A stretch of 62,976 bases of DNA from contig DELY01000031.1 in the NCBI GenBank assembly GCA_002354655.1, positions 1 to 62,976 on the forward strand. The letters run 5' to 3'. The notes under the pieces are model-generated. The model had not been told where the DNA came from. It saw only the letters and a program-made list of their open reading frames with translations, and did not search any database. How positions within the stretch are numbered: position 1 is the first letter of the stretch; the number at the start of each line of letters is the position of its first letter. Positions 47,075 to 57,259 of this stretch are shown here, one piece after another. The stretch is from Pseudomonas sp. UBA2684. Lineage in GTDB: Bacteria; Pseudomonadota; Gammaproteobacteria; Pseudomonadales; Pseudomonadaceae. A program made the translations under genes and the position numbers.

Positions 47075-48028
47075 TTACAGCGCGCCGGCTTCCTTGTAGA
47101 AGCGCTCGGCACCCGGGTGCAGCGGGATCGGCAGGCCCTTGGCGGCGCCTTCCAGTTTGATGTCCTTGGCCGCGGAATGGGCGTTGCCCAGGCGTTCGAG
47201 GTTGTCGAACATCAGCTTGGTCATCTGGTAGGCCACCTCGTCGGATACGTCTTCATGGGTCACCAGGATGTTGGTGATGGCCACGGTCGGTACATCGGCA
47301 TCCTGACCGTCGTAGGTGCCGGCCGGAATCGCGGCGGCCTGGTAGGCGGCACTGTCGATCTTCGCGGTAACCTCGGCCGGGATGGCGACGAAGTTGATCG
47401 GCAGGGTCGCGGCCAGGTCGCGAATCGCCGCCATGCCTAGGCCGGAGGACTGCAGGGTGGCATCCAGCTGACGGTTCTTGATCAGCTCGACCGACTCGGC
47501 ATACGGCAGAAACTCGACCTTGCCCATGTCTTCGTAGCTCAGGCCGGCGGCCTCGAAGATGGCGCGGGCGTTCAGCTCGGTGCCGGATTTCGGCGCGCCG
47601 ACGGAGATGCGCTTGCCTTTCAGATCGGCCAGGGTGGTGATCCCGGATTCCTTGCTGGCGACGATCTGGATGTAGTTCGGGTACGCGCCGGCAATCGCCC
47701 GCAGCTTTTTCAGCGGTGCCTTGAAGCCGGCTTCTTCCACGCCTGCCCAGGCGTCAGCTACCGAATCGCCAAGGGCGAAGGCCAGTTCGCCACGGCCGGC
47801 TTGCAGCAGGTTGAGGTTTTCCACCGAGGCTTTGGTCGCCTGCACCGAGGTCTTCGAGCCTTCGATACCGTTGCTGTACAGCTGCGACAAGCCCACGCCA
47901 ATCGGGTAGTAAACCCCGCTGGTGCCGCCGGTGAGGACGTTGATGAAGGTCGGCGCGGCAAGCGCGGCGGTGCTGGCAGTGAAGGCCGCGGCAGCGGCGA
48001 ACAGGCTGAAACGCTTAGTCAATCGCAT
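47075..48028 (-). CDS. TAXI-family TRAP substrate-binding protein
   Basis: 317 residues with a signal peptide (RFSLFAAAAAFTASTAALAAP). The TAXI hallmark follows: INVLTGGTSGVYYPIGVGLSQLY, KTSVQATKASVENLNLLQAGRGELAFALGDSVADAW, IQIVASKESGITTLADLKGKRISVGAPKSGTELNARAIFEAAG and LATLPINFVAIPAE. It binds solute in the periplasm for the fused permease. First gene of a three-gene operon with a 153-bp gap before the permease (carrying the hairpin). A sigma-54 promoter is 240 bp upstream, with dctD and dctB beyond. Confidence 0.93.
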   Translation of the reverse strand: MRLTKRFSLFAAAAAFTASTAALAAPTFINVLTGGTSGVYYPIGVGLSQLYSNGIEGSKTSVQATKASVENLNLLQAGRGELAFALGDSVADAWAGVEEAGFKAPLKKLRAIAGAYPNYIQIVASKESGITTLADLKGKRISVGAPKSGTELNARAIFEAAGLSYEDMGKVEFLPYAESVELIKNRQLDATLQSSGLGMAAIRDLAATLPINFVAIPAEVTAKIDSAAYQAAAIPAGTYDGQDADVPTVAITNILVTHEDVSDEVAYQMTKLMFDNLERLGNAHSAAKDIKLEGAAKGLPIPLHPGAERFYKEAGAL

Positions 48029-48270
48029 GGAAGAATCTCCGTCGTTGTTATGGCTTTATGCAGAGTTTTTCACTGTAGACGATGCCCGCCCGCCGAAGCG
48101 GTCGTGCACGGGGTTACTCAAAGAGGCAGCTGCCCGCGCCCGGCACAAACCTGGCGCGCAAGAGGGGGCGTAGCGGAGCTGGGCGAAACGGGCTGGCAAA
48201 GCATGCACGTGACCTCTTGTCTTTTTTATAGTCACCAGGGCAAACAACGCGCTGGGCTGACACGAGCTAT

Positions 48271-48286
48271 AGCAGATGCCGTGCCA
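48271..48286 (-). promoter_or_regulatory. Candidate sigma-54 (-24/-12) promoter of the TAXI-TRAP operon
   Basis: Read on the minus strand: TGGCACG-GCAT-CTGCT. The -24 box matches the consensus TGGCACG exactly, and the -12 box keeps the invariant GC (TTGCW reads CTGCT). Transcription would start near 48260, giving a ~230-nt leader before the ATG at 48028. The adjacent DctD is a sigma-54 activator. Confidence 0.75.
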
Positions 48287-48340
48287 GGGCCGGAAAGCCC
48301 AGTACTAGAGGGGTTTTGCTAATTGGCCCACGGTGTAGTG

Positions 48341-48377
48341 AGCGGAAAACCGCTTATTTATGAACAGGTATAAGCGG
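48341..48377. promoter_or_regulatory. Candidate DctD upstream activator sites
   Basis: AGCGG-aaaa-CCGCT (48341-48354) overlaps a perfect 8-bp inverted repeat, CCGCTTAT (48350-48357) and ATAAGCGG (48370-48377). The pair lies 55-91 bp upstream of the -24 box, the normal enhancer distance. Confidence 0.6.
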
Positions 48378-48401
48378 GATTTCGCCTAAACCATTCGACA
48401 G

Positions 48402-48467
48402 GGTGGGTTAGCGGCGCATCCACAAGCCTTGCAGCCAATGAGCCGCCTGGACGCCGCGTAACCCACC
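48402..48467. repeat. GGTGGGTTAGCGGCG...CGCCGCGTAACCCACC palindrome
   Basis: GGTGGGTTAGCGGCG at 48402 pairs with CGCCGCGTAACCCACC ending at 48467. It is a mid-size copy of the GTAGG-family palindrome, lying after dctD and upstream of the TRAP activator sites. Confidence 0.8.
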
Positions 48468-48492
48468 ATGGCGTCAAACGGTAGGTTGGCGG

Positions 48493-49836
48493 CTATTCCT
48501 CATCGGGGCTGCCGGCCGGTCGATACGTGCTGCGCTGCAAGCCATGGCGCTGCATCTTTTCGTTGAGGGTGCGCCGCGGCAGCTGGAGCAGCTCCATGAC
48601 CTGGGCGATGTTGCCCTGGCAACGCAGCAGGGCGTTATGCAGGCATTGCGCCTCGAACGCCTCCATTTGCTCGGCCAGCGATTGGCTATTGAGCGCTTCC
48701 ACGGGTGCGCTCAAGCCCAGCGCATGCCGCTCGGCGGCGTTGATCAGCTCGCGCACGTTGCCTGGCCAATCGTGGCCGAGCAGCTGCGCCAACTCGTTCG
48801 GCGTCAACGGCGGCGCCTCGCGCTCGTGGCGCCGCGCGGCCTGCTGGGCGAAGTGCTCGAACAGCAGCGGGATATCTTCGCGGCGCTCGCGCAGCGAGGG
48901 GATCTGCAGCGTGGCGACGTTCAAGCGGTAGAACAAATCCTCACGGAAACGCCCGGCGCGCACTTCATCCAACAGGTCCGGTTTGACCGCGCTGATCACC
49001 CGCAGATCGACCTGAATGCTGCGGTTGGAGCCGAGCCGCTCCAGGGTTTTCTCCTGCAACACGCGCAGCAACTTGACCTGCTGCGCCAGCGGCAGGCTCT
49101 CCACTTCATCGAGGAACAGGGTGCCGCCGTCGGCATGCTCGATGCGGCCGATGCGCTTGCCCTGGGCGCCGGTAAAGGCGCCGCTTTCGTGGCCGAACAG
49201 CTCGCTCTCGAACAGGTTTTCCGGAATCGCCGCGCAGTTCAGCGCGACAAACGGTTTGCCGGCGCGCGCGCTGAAGTCGTGCAGGCAGCGGGCCACGCGT
49301 TCCTTGCCGCTGCCAGTGTCGCCGCGAATGAGGATGTTCACCGAAGTGCCGGCCAGTTCGAGAATCTGCCGGCGCAGGTTCTCCATCGGCCGCGACACAC
49401 CGAGCAACTGGCTTTCGATATGGTCCTTGAAGGCGAACTGCTGGCGCAGTTGGCGGTTCTCGCAGACCAGCCGGCGTTTATCCAGGGCGCGGCGCACGCT
49501 GTCGAGCAGGCGTTCGGGGGTGAAGGGTTTCTCGATGAAGTCGTAGGCGCCCTGGCGCAGGGCCTGCACCGCCATCGGCACATCGCCATGGCCGGTGACC
49601 ATGATCACCGGCAGGTCGCGGTCCAGCTCCAGCAATTTATCGAGCAACTGCAAGCCGTCGGTGCCGGGCATGCGCACATCGCTGACCACCACCCCGGGGA
49701 AATCGCGGTCGATCAGCGCCAGGGCTTGCGCCGCGTTGGCGCAGGTTTGCACGCGGAAACCGGACAGCTCCAGCCACTGCTGCACCGCCTCGCGGATCGC
49801 TGCTTCGTCGTCGACGACTATCACTTGCCCGGTCAT
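48493..49836 (-). CDS. dctD: DctD-like sigma-54-dependent response regulator
   Basis: 447 residues from the ATG at 49836 with a very strong GAGGAGGTGA site; longer in-frame openings have none. The receiver (1-115) has DDEAA, phosphoacceptor Asp in VSDVRMPG, VTGHGD and KPF. The AAA+ domain (~140-375) has Walker A GDTGSGKE, the sigma-54 contact GAFTGA (SGAFTGAQGK), Walker [13 protein letters not shown] and R-finger region GRFREDLFYRLNV. A Fis-type helix-turn-helix closes it (NIAQVMELLQLPRRTLNEKMQRHG). Closest in type to DctD of the C4-dicarboxylate system. It lies between dctB and the TAXI operon. Confidence 0.88.
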   Translation of the reverse strand: MTGQVIVVDDEAAIREAVQQWLELSGFRVQTCANAAQALALIDRDFPGVVVSDVRMPGTDGLQLLDKLLELDRDLPVIMVTGHGDVPMAVQALRQGAYDFIEKPFTPERLLDSVRRALDKRRLVCENRQLRQQFAFKDHIESQLLGVSRPMENLRRQILELAGTSVNILIRGDTGSGKERVARCLHDFSARAGKPFVALNCAAIPENLFESELFGHESGAFTGAQGKRIGRIEHADGGTLFLDEVESLPLAQQVKLLRVLQEKTLERLGSNRSIQVDLRVISAVKPDLLDEVRAGRFREDLFYRLNVATLQIPSLRERREDIPLLFEHFAQQAARRHEREAPPLTPNELAQLLGHDWPGNVRELINAAERHALGLSAPVEALNSQSLAEQMEAFEAQCLHNALLRCQGNIAQVMELLQLPRRTLNEKMQRHGLQRSTYRPAGSPDEE

Positions 49837-49863
49837 ATCACCTCCTCTCTGAACGGCGGCAGT

Positions 49864-50033
49864 GTAGGGTCGGTTAGCGCCGTAAAACCACCCGCTTGAA
49901 TACGACCCGGTTCTTGGCGCGGCGGGTGACCCACCAGCGATGGCCAAGCGGAATACGAGCTGATGGGTTACGCGGCGCCCAATCTTCGTGAGTAGAGTCC
50001 AGCACAACGTCCGGCACCGCTAACCCCTCCTAC
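49864..50033. repeat. GTAGGGTCGGTTAGCG...CGCTAACCCCTCCTAC palindrome between dctB and dctD
   Basis: The outer ends (49864 and 50033) are complementary with one or two mismatches and the interior carries CGGGTGACCCACC and GATGGGTTACGCGGCGCC arms. At 170 bp it separates two genes that are normally tightly coupled, occupying most of the 203-bp gap. Confidence 0.78.
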
Positions 50034-50039
50034 GAGTTG

Positions 50040-51794
50040 TCACGGATTCGGCGCCGCTGGCAGTTTGAGGGTAAATACCGCGCCCGACTCGCCGTTGGCC
50101 GCCTCCAGGCTGCCGCCCAGTTCACGGACGATGCCATAGGACACCGCCAAGCCCAGGCCCAGGCCCTGACCCACCGGCTTGGTGGTGAAGAACGGTTCGA
50201 ACACGCTGCCCAGGTGTTCGGCGGCGATGCCCGCGCCGCTGTCCGCCACGCGGAGCACGCAGCACTCGCCCTGGCGCTGGATCAGGATGCTGAGCACGCG
50301 CGGCTCGGCATCCTTCATCGCATCCAAGGCGTTGTGCAGCAGGTTGAGAAGCACTTGCTCAAGGCGGATCGCATCGCCCAATACCTGCGCGCTCGCCTCT
50401 ATTTCACTGCGTAACTCCACCTGTTCGCTGCGCATTCGTGGCGCCAGCAGTTGCAGCGCTTGCTCCAGCATATCGCCCAGGCGCAGCCGTTCGCTGAGCC
50501 CGGCCGGGCTTTTGCTGGCAAAGGTTTTCAGGTGGCTGGTGAGCCCGGCCATGCGCTGCAACAGCGCGTCGATACGCTGCAAACCCTCGCGGGCATCGGC
50601 CTGGCGGCCATTGTCGAGGAGCAGGCGCAAGCTGCCCAACTGCATCTGCATGGCGGTCAGCGGTTGATTGATTTCATGCGCCATGGCCGCCGACATCTGC
50701 CCCAGGGCGGCCATCTTCGCCGCGTGCACCAGGCCTTCCTGGGCCGCGCGCAGCTCGCTGGTGCGCAGCGTCACTTCGCGCTCCAGGCGTTCGCGAATGC
50801 CGGTTTGCAGGCGTTGCGTCTTGCGCCGCTGGGCGAGGAACAGCAACAGGAAGGCCAGGGTCATCCACACCCCGGCAGCGGCCAGGCGGTAACTGCGCAC
50901 GCTCTCGACCAGGGTGTGCGGCTCGACCAGCAGGTGCAGGGTCCAGCCCTCATCCGGCAGCGGCAGGCGTTGCCAGAGGTAATCGCGGCGCCCATCCGGG
51001 CCATCGACGCGGCGCCACTCGGCATCGCTGTCGATGTGCCGGCGCAGCTCACTGGGCAGCGGCTTGAGCGCCTGTTCGGCGTATTTGCGCACCTCGACCA
51101 ACTCGTCGCGGGCCTGCGCGCTGAGTTCGCTGAGGGCGCGGAAACGCCAGGCCGGACGGTTGCTGAGGATCACCACGGAATAACTGTCGGCGACCAGCAG
51201 CACCCCGGCCTGACCGGCCCATTCGCGCTGCAAGTCTTCCAGTTCGAGCTTGACCACCAGCACGCCGAGTACCGTGCCATCGTCGTCGCGCACCACGTGG
51301 GAGAGGAAGTAACCGGGAATCCCGGTGGTCACCCCGACCGCGAAATAGCGCCCGGCGGACTGGCGCCGGGCATCCTGAAAATACGGGCGGAAGGCGTAAT
51401 TGTTGCCGACGAAACTGCTCCAGTCGCGCCAGTTGCTGGCCACCAGGGTCTCGCCGCGGCGGTCGAGCAGGTACAGCACATTGGAGCCGGCCGCCGTGTT
51501 GAGCTGCTCCAGGCGACGATTGAGCTTGTCGCGCAGCAGGCGGTCGTCCGGCGCTCGCAGCAGCGACTTGATATCGCTGTCCAGCGCCAGCACCTCGGGC
51601 ACCGAGCGGAAGCGTTCGACCAGGGTGTGGATCGACTGCGCGTACAACTGCAACTGCCCGCGCGCCTCGCCGCTGCGCTCCAGCCAGACCCGCTGCTCGG
51701 CGTAACGCCCGGCCAGCCACATGCTGACGAGCAAGCCGAGGAGGATCGGCAAGACGATCAGGGCGACACGGTATCGCTGAAGGAATGCAGGCAT
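50040..51794 (-). CDS. dctB: DctB-like sensor histidine kinase
   Basis: 584 residues. An N-terminal membrane helix (VALIVLPILLGLLVSMWLAG) and a second at ~310 (AAAGVWMTLAFLLLFLAQR) frame a periplasmic double-PDC sensor (YLLDRRGETLVASNWRDWSSFVGNNYAFRPYF, SAGRYFAVGVTTGIPGYFLS), the C4-dicarboxylate sensor fold. The coiled-coil and kinase follow: H-box MAHEINQPLTAM, N-box LLNLLHNALDAM, and G-boxes ADSGAGI and GLGLGLAVSYGIV. It phosphorylates DctD on sensing an external carboxylate. Located upstream of dctD on the same strand, with a repeat between. Confidence 0.92.
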   Translation of the reverse strand: MPAFLQRYRVALIVLPILLGLLVSMWLAGRYAEQRVWLERSGEARGQLQLYAQSIHTLVERFRSVPEVLALDSDIKSLLRAPDDRLLRDKLNRRLEQLNTAAGSNVLYLLDRRGETLVASNWRDWSSFVGNNYAFRPYFQDARRQSAGRYFAVGVTTGIPGYFLSHVVRDDDGTVLGVLVVKLELEDLQREWAGQAGVLLVADSYSVVILSNRPAWRFRALSELSAQARDELVEVRKYAEQALKPLPSELRRHIDSDAEWRRVDGPDGRRDYLWQRLPLPDEGWTLHLLVEPHTLVESVRSYRLAAAGVWMTLAFLLLFLAQRRKTQRLQTGIRERLEREVTLRTSELRAAQEGLVHAAKMAALGQMSAAMAHEINQPLTAMQMQLGSLRLLLDNGRQADAREGLQRIDALLQRMAGLTSHLKTFASKSPAGLSERLRLGDMLEQALQLLAPRMRSEQVELRSEIEASAQVLGDAIRLEQVLLNLLHNALDAMKDAEPRVLSILIQRQGECCVLRVADSGAGIAAEHLGSVFEPFFTTKPVGQGLGLGLAVSYGIVRELGGSLEAANGESGAVFTLKLPAAPNP

Positions 51795-51850
51795 GCACGG
51801 CTCGGCTCAAGGCAATTCCGGCATGGTAACAAAGCCCGCGTAGGGCGGGC

Positions 51851-53035
51851 TCAGCGGTACAGGTCGGCACGCGTCCAGGGCAGCGCATGGCTGCCGTCTT
51901 CCTGCGGTTTCACCGCAAGGATCTGGTGCAGGCTCATCCAGCCACGGGCAAAGCCGTAGGCGCAACCGGCCAGGTACAGGCGCCAGATGCGCAAGACCTG
52001 TTCCGGCACCTGTTGCCCGGCCTCGGGTAACTGCGCCTCCAGGCGCGCACTCCAGAGCTCCAGGGTGCGCGCGTAATGCAGGCGCAGGTTTTCCACATCG
52101 AGCACTTCCAGCCCAGCCTCGCTGAGTTGCGCGGTCATGGTCGCCAGGTGCGGCAGCTCGCCATGCGGGAACACGTAACGGTCGATGAATTCGCCGGCAC
52201 CGCGCCCGACCGAGCGACCGTCGGTGCTCTTCGCGGTGATGCCGTGGTTCATCACCAGCCCGCCGCGTTTCACCGCGCCGAACAGGCGCTGGCAATACAG
52301 CGGCAGGTTGGCGTGGCCGACATGCTCGAACATGCCGACGCTGACCACTTTGTCGAAACGCGCGTCCTGCGGCAGGTCGCGATAGTCGAGCAGTTCGAGC
52401 TGCACCTGGCCTTGCAACCCCGCCGCCTCGACCCGCTGGCGCGCCAGCTCGAGCTGAGCGCGGCTGAGGGTGATGCCGAACACCTCGACGCCGAATTCGC
52501 GCACGGCAAACCGCGCCAACCCACCCCAACCGCAGCCGACATCCAGCAAGCGCTCGCCCGGTTGCAGCCGCAACTTGCGGCACAGGTGGCGCAACTTGGC
52601 CTGCTGGGCCTGCTCGAGGTCTTCCGTACCGGTTTCGAAGTAGGCGCAGGAATAGACCATCTCGCGGTCCAGCCAGAGGGCGTAGAAGGCGTTGGAGAGG
52701 TCGTAGTGGTAGCTGATGGCCGCGGCGTCGGTGGCTTTGTCGTGGGCGCGGCGCGGCAGCTCGGCGTTGTCATCGTCGCCCAGCAGCGCCTGGCTGAGCG
52801 CATCGCCGACCGCAATCACCTCGCGGATCGGCCCTTCCAGCTCCAGGCGCCCTTCGACGTAGGCGCCGCCCAGGGCGTCCAGGCTCGGGGACGCCAGTTG
52901 CGCCACCAGGCTGGGGTCTTTGACCACCAGGGTGACCCGCGGCTGCGGGCCGAGGTCGAGTTGTTTGCCATCCCACAGGCGCACCCGCAAGGGCAGTTGC
53001 AGGTCGCGCAGCGCTGGCGGCAGATAGGCGAGCAT
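51851..53035 (-). CDS. Cyclopropane-fatty-acyl-phospholipid synthase family methyltransferase
   Basis: 394 residues from the ATG at 53035, with GGAGGT upstream. An N-terminal DUF-like lipid-binding part (1-100) precedes ISYHYDLSNAFYALWLDREMVYSCAYF, the SAM loop LLDVGCGWGG, FGITLSRAQLELAR, VVSVGMFEHVG and TPFIDRYVFPHGELP-type sequence (AGEFIDRYVFPHGELPHL). It transfers a methylene from SAM to unsaturated phospholipid chains. The family is common in Pseudomonas, often as a second Cfa-like paralogue. Downstream of the bufferin genes in the same direction but 82 bp away, so it may or may not share their transcript. Confidence 0.87.
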   Translation of the reverse strand: MLAYLPPALRDLQLPLRVRLWDGKQLDLGPQPRVTLVVKDPSLVAQLASPSLDALGGAYVEGRLELEGPIREVIAVGDALSQALLGDDDNAELPRRAHDKATDAAAISYHYDLSNAFYALWLDREMVYSCAYFETGTEDLEQAQQAKLRHLCRKLRLQPGERLLDVGCGWGGLARFAVREFGVEVFGITLSRAQLELARQRVEAAGLQGQVQLELLDYRDLPQDARFDKVVSVGMFEHVGHANLPLYCQRLFGAVKRGGLVMNHGITAKSTDGRSVGRGAGEFIDRYVFPHGELPHLATMTAQLSEAGLEVLDVENLRLHYARTLELWSARLEAQLPEAGQQVPEQVLRIWRLYLAGCAYGFARGWMSLHQILAVKPQEDGSHALPWTRADLYR

Positions 53036-53116
53036 AGGCACCTCCACCTTTCAACAATCACTGAAAGGTTAGTTCAAATGACCCGCCTATCCGGCTCTCG
53101 GTTCCCTCGACGCTGG

Positions 53117-53902
53117 CTATCCGCCATGCCGCTGCACGATCCCGTCGCTTAGCCACTGGCGCAGCCAGGTCACGGCTTGTTGCGCGGCGTTGTCGCCCAA
53201 CTCGCTGAGCTGCGCGCAGAGCTCGGCGAAGTTCCAGCCATCCAGCGCCATGCCGCGCAGGCCCTGGGCTTCGTCCGGGGTCAGGCTGCGATAGCGGCTG
53301 ATCAACTGGTCGCGCCAGATCAGGCAGACTTCCTCCTGCGCCAGCGGCTGGCTGCCCGGGAAGGCGCCCTGCTCCTTGTGTGCGCGCCAGATCGCCAGGC
53401 TGTTATGCCGGCACACCTGCCATTGCACGCTGGGCAGCAGGCGTATCTGCAGGGTCGGCCACGCCTCGGCCGCCAGGCCCGCCATCTGCTCCAGGCGCAA
53501 CGGCTCGCCGGCGGGCGCATCGAAGGCCAGGGTGAACGCCCATTCCAACTGCGCCAACTCGCTGAGCGGCGCGGCTTGTGCGGGCACCAGGTAAGCGTCG
53601 ATAAAGCTGCCCAGGGCATCGCCCAACCAGCGCAGGCTGTAGTGCCGCGACGGGTGCGCGGCGATATAGGCGCCACCCAGGGCGTCGAACTCCTCGTCGC
53701 CCAGCCAGCCATGCAGCGCCGGGTAATCGCCACGCAGGGCTTCGAGCAGGCGCGCGCGGTAGGCGTTGTGGTAGATCGCCAGGCCTTGTTCGACCGCCAG
53801 CCCCGGGCTGCCGAGCAGGCTGGCGCGCAACGCCGGATTGGGCGCCGGCTCGGCGCCGAGCAAATAGGCCTCGACCTCGCGCTGCCAGTCGTTCAGGCGC
53901 AT
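53117..53902 (-). CDS. bufC: BufC/HvfC-like partner protein of the MNIO enzyme (DUF2063)
   Basis: 261 residues from the ATG at 53902 (MRLNDWQREVEAYLLG). DUF2063 features are LAIYHNAYRARLLEALRGDYPALHGWLGDEEFDALGGAYI, HPSRHYSLRWLGDALG, ELAQLEWAFTLAFDAPAG and a C-terminal region of TPDEAQGLRGMALDGWNFAELC. In bufferin/oxazolin systems this partner grips the precursor leader and feeds it to the MNIO enzyme. It overlaps the bufB stop by 10 bp, so the two are translationally coupled. A longer opening extends upstream to 54463 but that part is antisense noise of bufB. Confidence 0.87.
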   Translation of the reverse strand: MRLNDWQREVEAYLLGAEPAPNPALRASLLGSPGLAVEQGLAIYHNAYRARLLEALRGDYPALHGWLGDEEFDALGGAYIAAHPSRHYSLRWLGDALGSFIDAYLVPAQAAPLSELAQLEWAFTLAFDAPAGEPLRLEQMAGLAAEAWPTLQIRLLPSVQWQVCRHNSLAIWRAHKEQGAFPGSQPLAQEEVCLIWRDQLISRYRSLTPDEAQGLRGMALDGWNFAELCAQLSELGDNAAQQAVTWLRQWLSDGIVQRHGG

Positions 53903-54738
53903 GCCGGGCCTCCTTGCAAAGCGGCGGCGGCGCAGGCGCGGGCTTTGTCCAGTTCGGCCAGCAGCTCGGCCAGCGGCGGGTAATGGTCGTCGCGTTCGAG
54001 CAGGGTCGCCACCGGCCCGAGGTGGCGCAGGGTGCGTTGATACAGCTGCCAGACCGGGTCGCTGACCGGCTGATCGTGGGTGTCGATCAGGTAGCTGCCG
54101 TAATCGCTGTGCCCGGCCAGGTGCAGTTGGCGCACCCGTTGCGCCGGCAGGCCGCTGATGAACTCCCAGGGCTCGAAGCCGTGGTTGCGCGCGCTGACGT
54201 AGACGTTGTTGACGTCGAGCAGCAGCTCGCAGCCGCTGAGTTCGCTGAGCGCGGCGAGAAATTGCCATTCGCTGAACTGATCGTCGGCGCTGCGCAGGTA
54301 ACTGGAGACGTTCTCCAGCACCAGCGGCCGCTCGATCACGTCCTGCACCTGGCGCACTCGCGCGGCCACGTGTTGCAGGCTTTCTTCGGTGTAGGGCAGC
54401 GGCAGCAGGTCGTGCAGTTGGTGGGCGTTGCCGCGGCTCCAGCACAGGTGGTCGGAGATCCACGCCGGCTGCACCCGCGCGGCCAACTGCTTGAGACGGC
54501 GCAGGTAGTCGCGGTCCAGCTCATGCGGACCGCCGATCGACAACGACACGCCATGCATCACCAGCGGGTAGTGTTCGCCGATGGCGTCCAGGTAGTAGAG
54601 GGCCTTGCCGCCCTCGACCAGGTAATTTTCCGAGACGATCTCGAACCAGTCGATCGCCGGCCGTTGTTCGAGAATGCTCTGGTAGTAGGTACTGCGCAGC
54701 CCCAGGCCAAAACCCAGGCTGTAACGCGCGTCACTCAT
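53893..54738 (-). CDS. bufB: MNIO (DUF692) peptide-modifying enzyme, BufB/HvfB-like
   Basis: 281 residues, a TIM-barrel DUF692 protein. Likely metal ligands are in MHGVSLSIGG (His), SDHLCWSRG (Asp/His), VLENVSSYLRS (Glu), LLDVNNVYVSARNHGF (Asp/Asn) and LHLAGHSDYG...DTHDQPVSDPVW (His/Asp/His). Multinuclear non-heme iron oxidases of this family convert Cys residues of a precursor to thiooxazole or oxazolone-thioamide groups. The precursor gene lies 53 bp upstream and the partner gene overlaps downstream, giving a complete three-gene RiPP cassette for metal-binding bufferins. Confidence 0.9.
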   Translation of the reverse strand: MSDARYSLGFGLGLRSTYYQSILEQRPAIDWFEIVSENYLVEGGKALYYLDAIGEHYPLVMHGVSLSIGGPHELDRDYLRRLKQLAARVQPAWISDHLCWSRGNAHQLHDLLPLPYTEESLQHVAARVRQVQDVIERPLVLENVSSYLRSADDQFSEWQFLAALSELSGCELLLDVNNVYVSARNHGFEPWEFISGLPAQRVRQLHLAGHSDYGSYLIDTHDQPVSDPVWQLYQRTLRHLGPVATLLERDDHYPPLAELLAELDKARACAAAALQGGPACA

Positions 54739-54759
54739 GGCAGGTTCCTAGGGTGATGC

Positions 54760-54784
54760 GGGGCGGCCGGTGAACGGCCGCCCC
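54760..54784 (-). promoter_or_regulatory. Perfect hairpin between bufferin precursor and MNIO genes
   Basis: GGGGCGGCC (54760-54768), 7-nt loop, GGCCGCCCC (54776-54784) is a 9-bp all-GC stem. It has no U-tract, so it probably attenuates transcription or blocks 3' decay, leaving much more precursor mRNA than enzyme mRNA. Confidence 0.7.
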
Positions 54785-54791
54785 GGTTCAC

Positions 54792-55046
54792 TTATTCGCC
54801 AACGGTGCCTTTGGCCGCGTTGCACTCGGCCAGGGTCATCGACTTGAAGCCATGACCTTTGCAGGAACCTTGGCCCTTGCAGCTGTTTTCCGCGGTTTTG
54901 CAGTCGTTCTGGCCTTTGCAGGAGGTGACGCCGTAGCAATGCACCTTGGCTTCTTCAGCCACGACAACGGTGCTGGTCATGCCGGCGAACAGGGTAGCAG
55001 CGGCGAAAGCCAGGGCAGCGCCAGCAGCGGTAGTCTTGGTAGTCAT
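54792..55046 (-). CDS. bufA1: BufA1-type bufferin precursor (DUF2282)
   Basis: 84 residues. A signal peptide (TAAGAALAFAAATLFAGM) is followed by a Cys-rich mature part with six Cys: VHCYG, TSCKG, NDCKT, NSCKG, GSCKG and AECN. CKG repeats are the DUF2282 signature. In characterised bufferins these Cys are oxidised to copper- or metal-binding heterocycles by the MNIO enzyme and the peptide is exported to the periplasm to buffer copper. Its gene begins the buf unit; a candidate ECF promoter is about 65 bp upstream. Confidence 0.9.
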   Translation of the reverse strand: MTTKTTAAGAALAFAAATLFAGMTSTVVVAEEAKVHCYGVTSCKGQNDCKTAENSCKGQGSCKGHGFKSMTLAECNAAKGTVGE

Positions 55047-55110
55047 GCGAGTATCCTCGGGGTCGTCTAGGTGAGCCGGTCGAGCACGGTGTGTTCAATC
55101 CGGGCATAGC

Positions 55111-55140
55111 ACTAGAGCGAGGTCGCGCAACGGCGTTACA
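55111..55140 (-). promoter_or_regulatory. Candidate ECF-sigma promoter of the bufferin operon
   Basis: On the minus strand: TGTAACG (55134-55140), a 16-nt spacer, CTCTAGT (55111-55117). TGTAAC -35 boxes with a 16-17-nt spacer are typical of the ECF sigma factors that control DUF2282 genes. No ECF sigma gene lies in this window. The site falls between cynF and bufA1. Confidence 0.55.
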
Positions 55141-55170
55141 GGCCTGCTGAAAAATAGTTGCCCGCCTGGC

Positions 55171-57078
<1,908 letters not shown>

Positions 57079-57155
57079 GCGCGGTGCTCACCAGGGCGAA
57101 GGTCGTGACAAAGACCTTCAAGCGCTATGCCAACTACGAGTTTTTGCAGTGGCGC

Positions 57156-57190
57156 ACTACGAAATCACGTTAAACACGATATTTCGTAGT
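57156..57190. promoter_or_regulatory. Candidate CynF upstream activator site
   Basis: ACTACGAAAT (57156-57165) and ATTTCGTAGT (57181-57190) are perfect 10-bp inverted arms around a 15-nt spacer. The site is 70-105 bp upstream of the -24 box. An IHF-like TATCAA patch (57220-57225) in AT-rich DNA lies between. Confidence 0.72.
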
Positions 57191-57259
57191 ACTTAACGGG
57201 TGTTATCTAAAAACATAAATATCAATAAAATCATCGTGTTAAATAATTATCACGGTACC

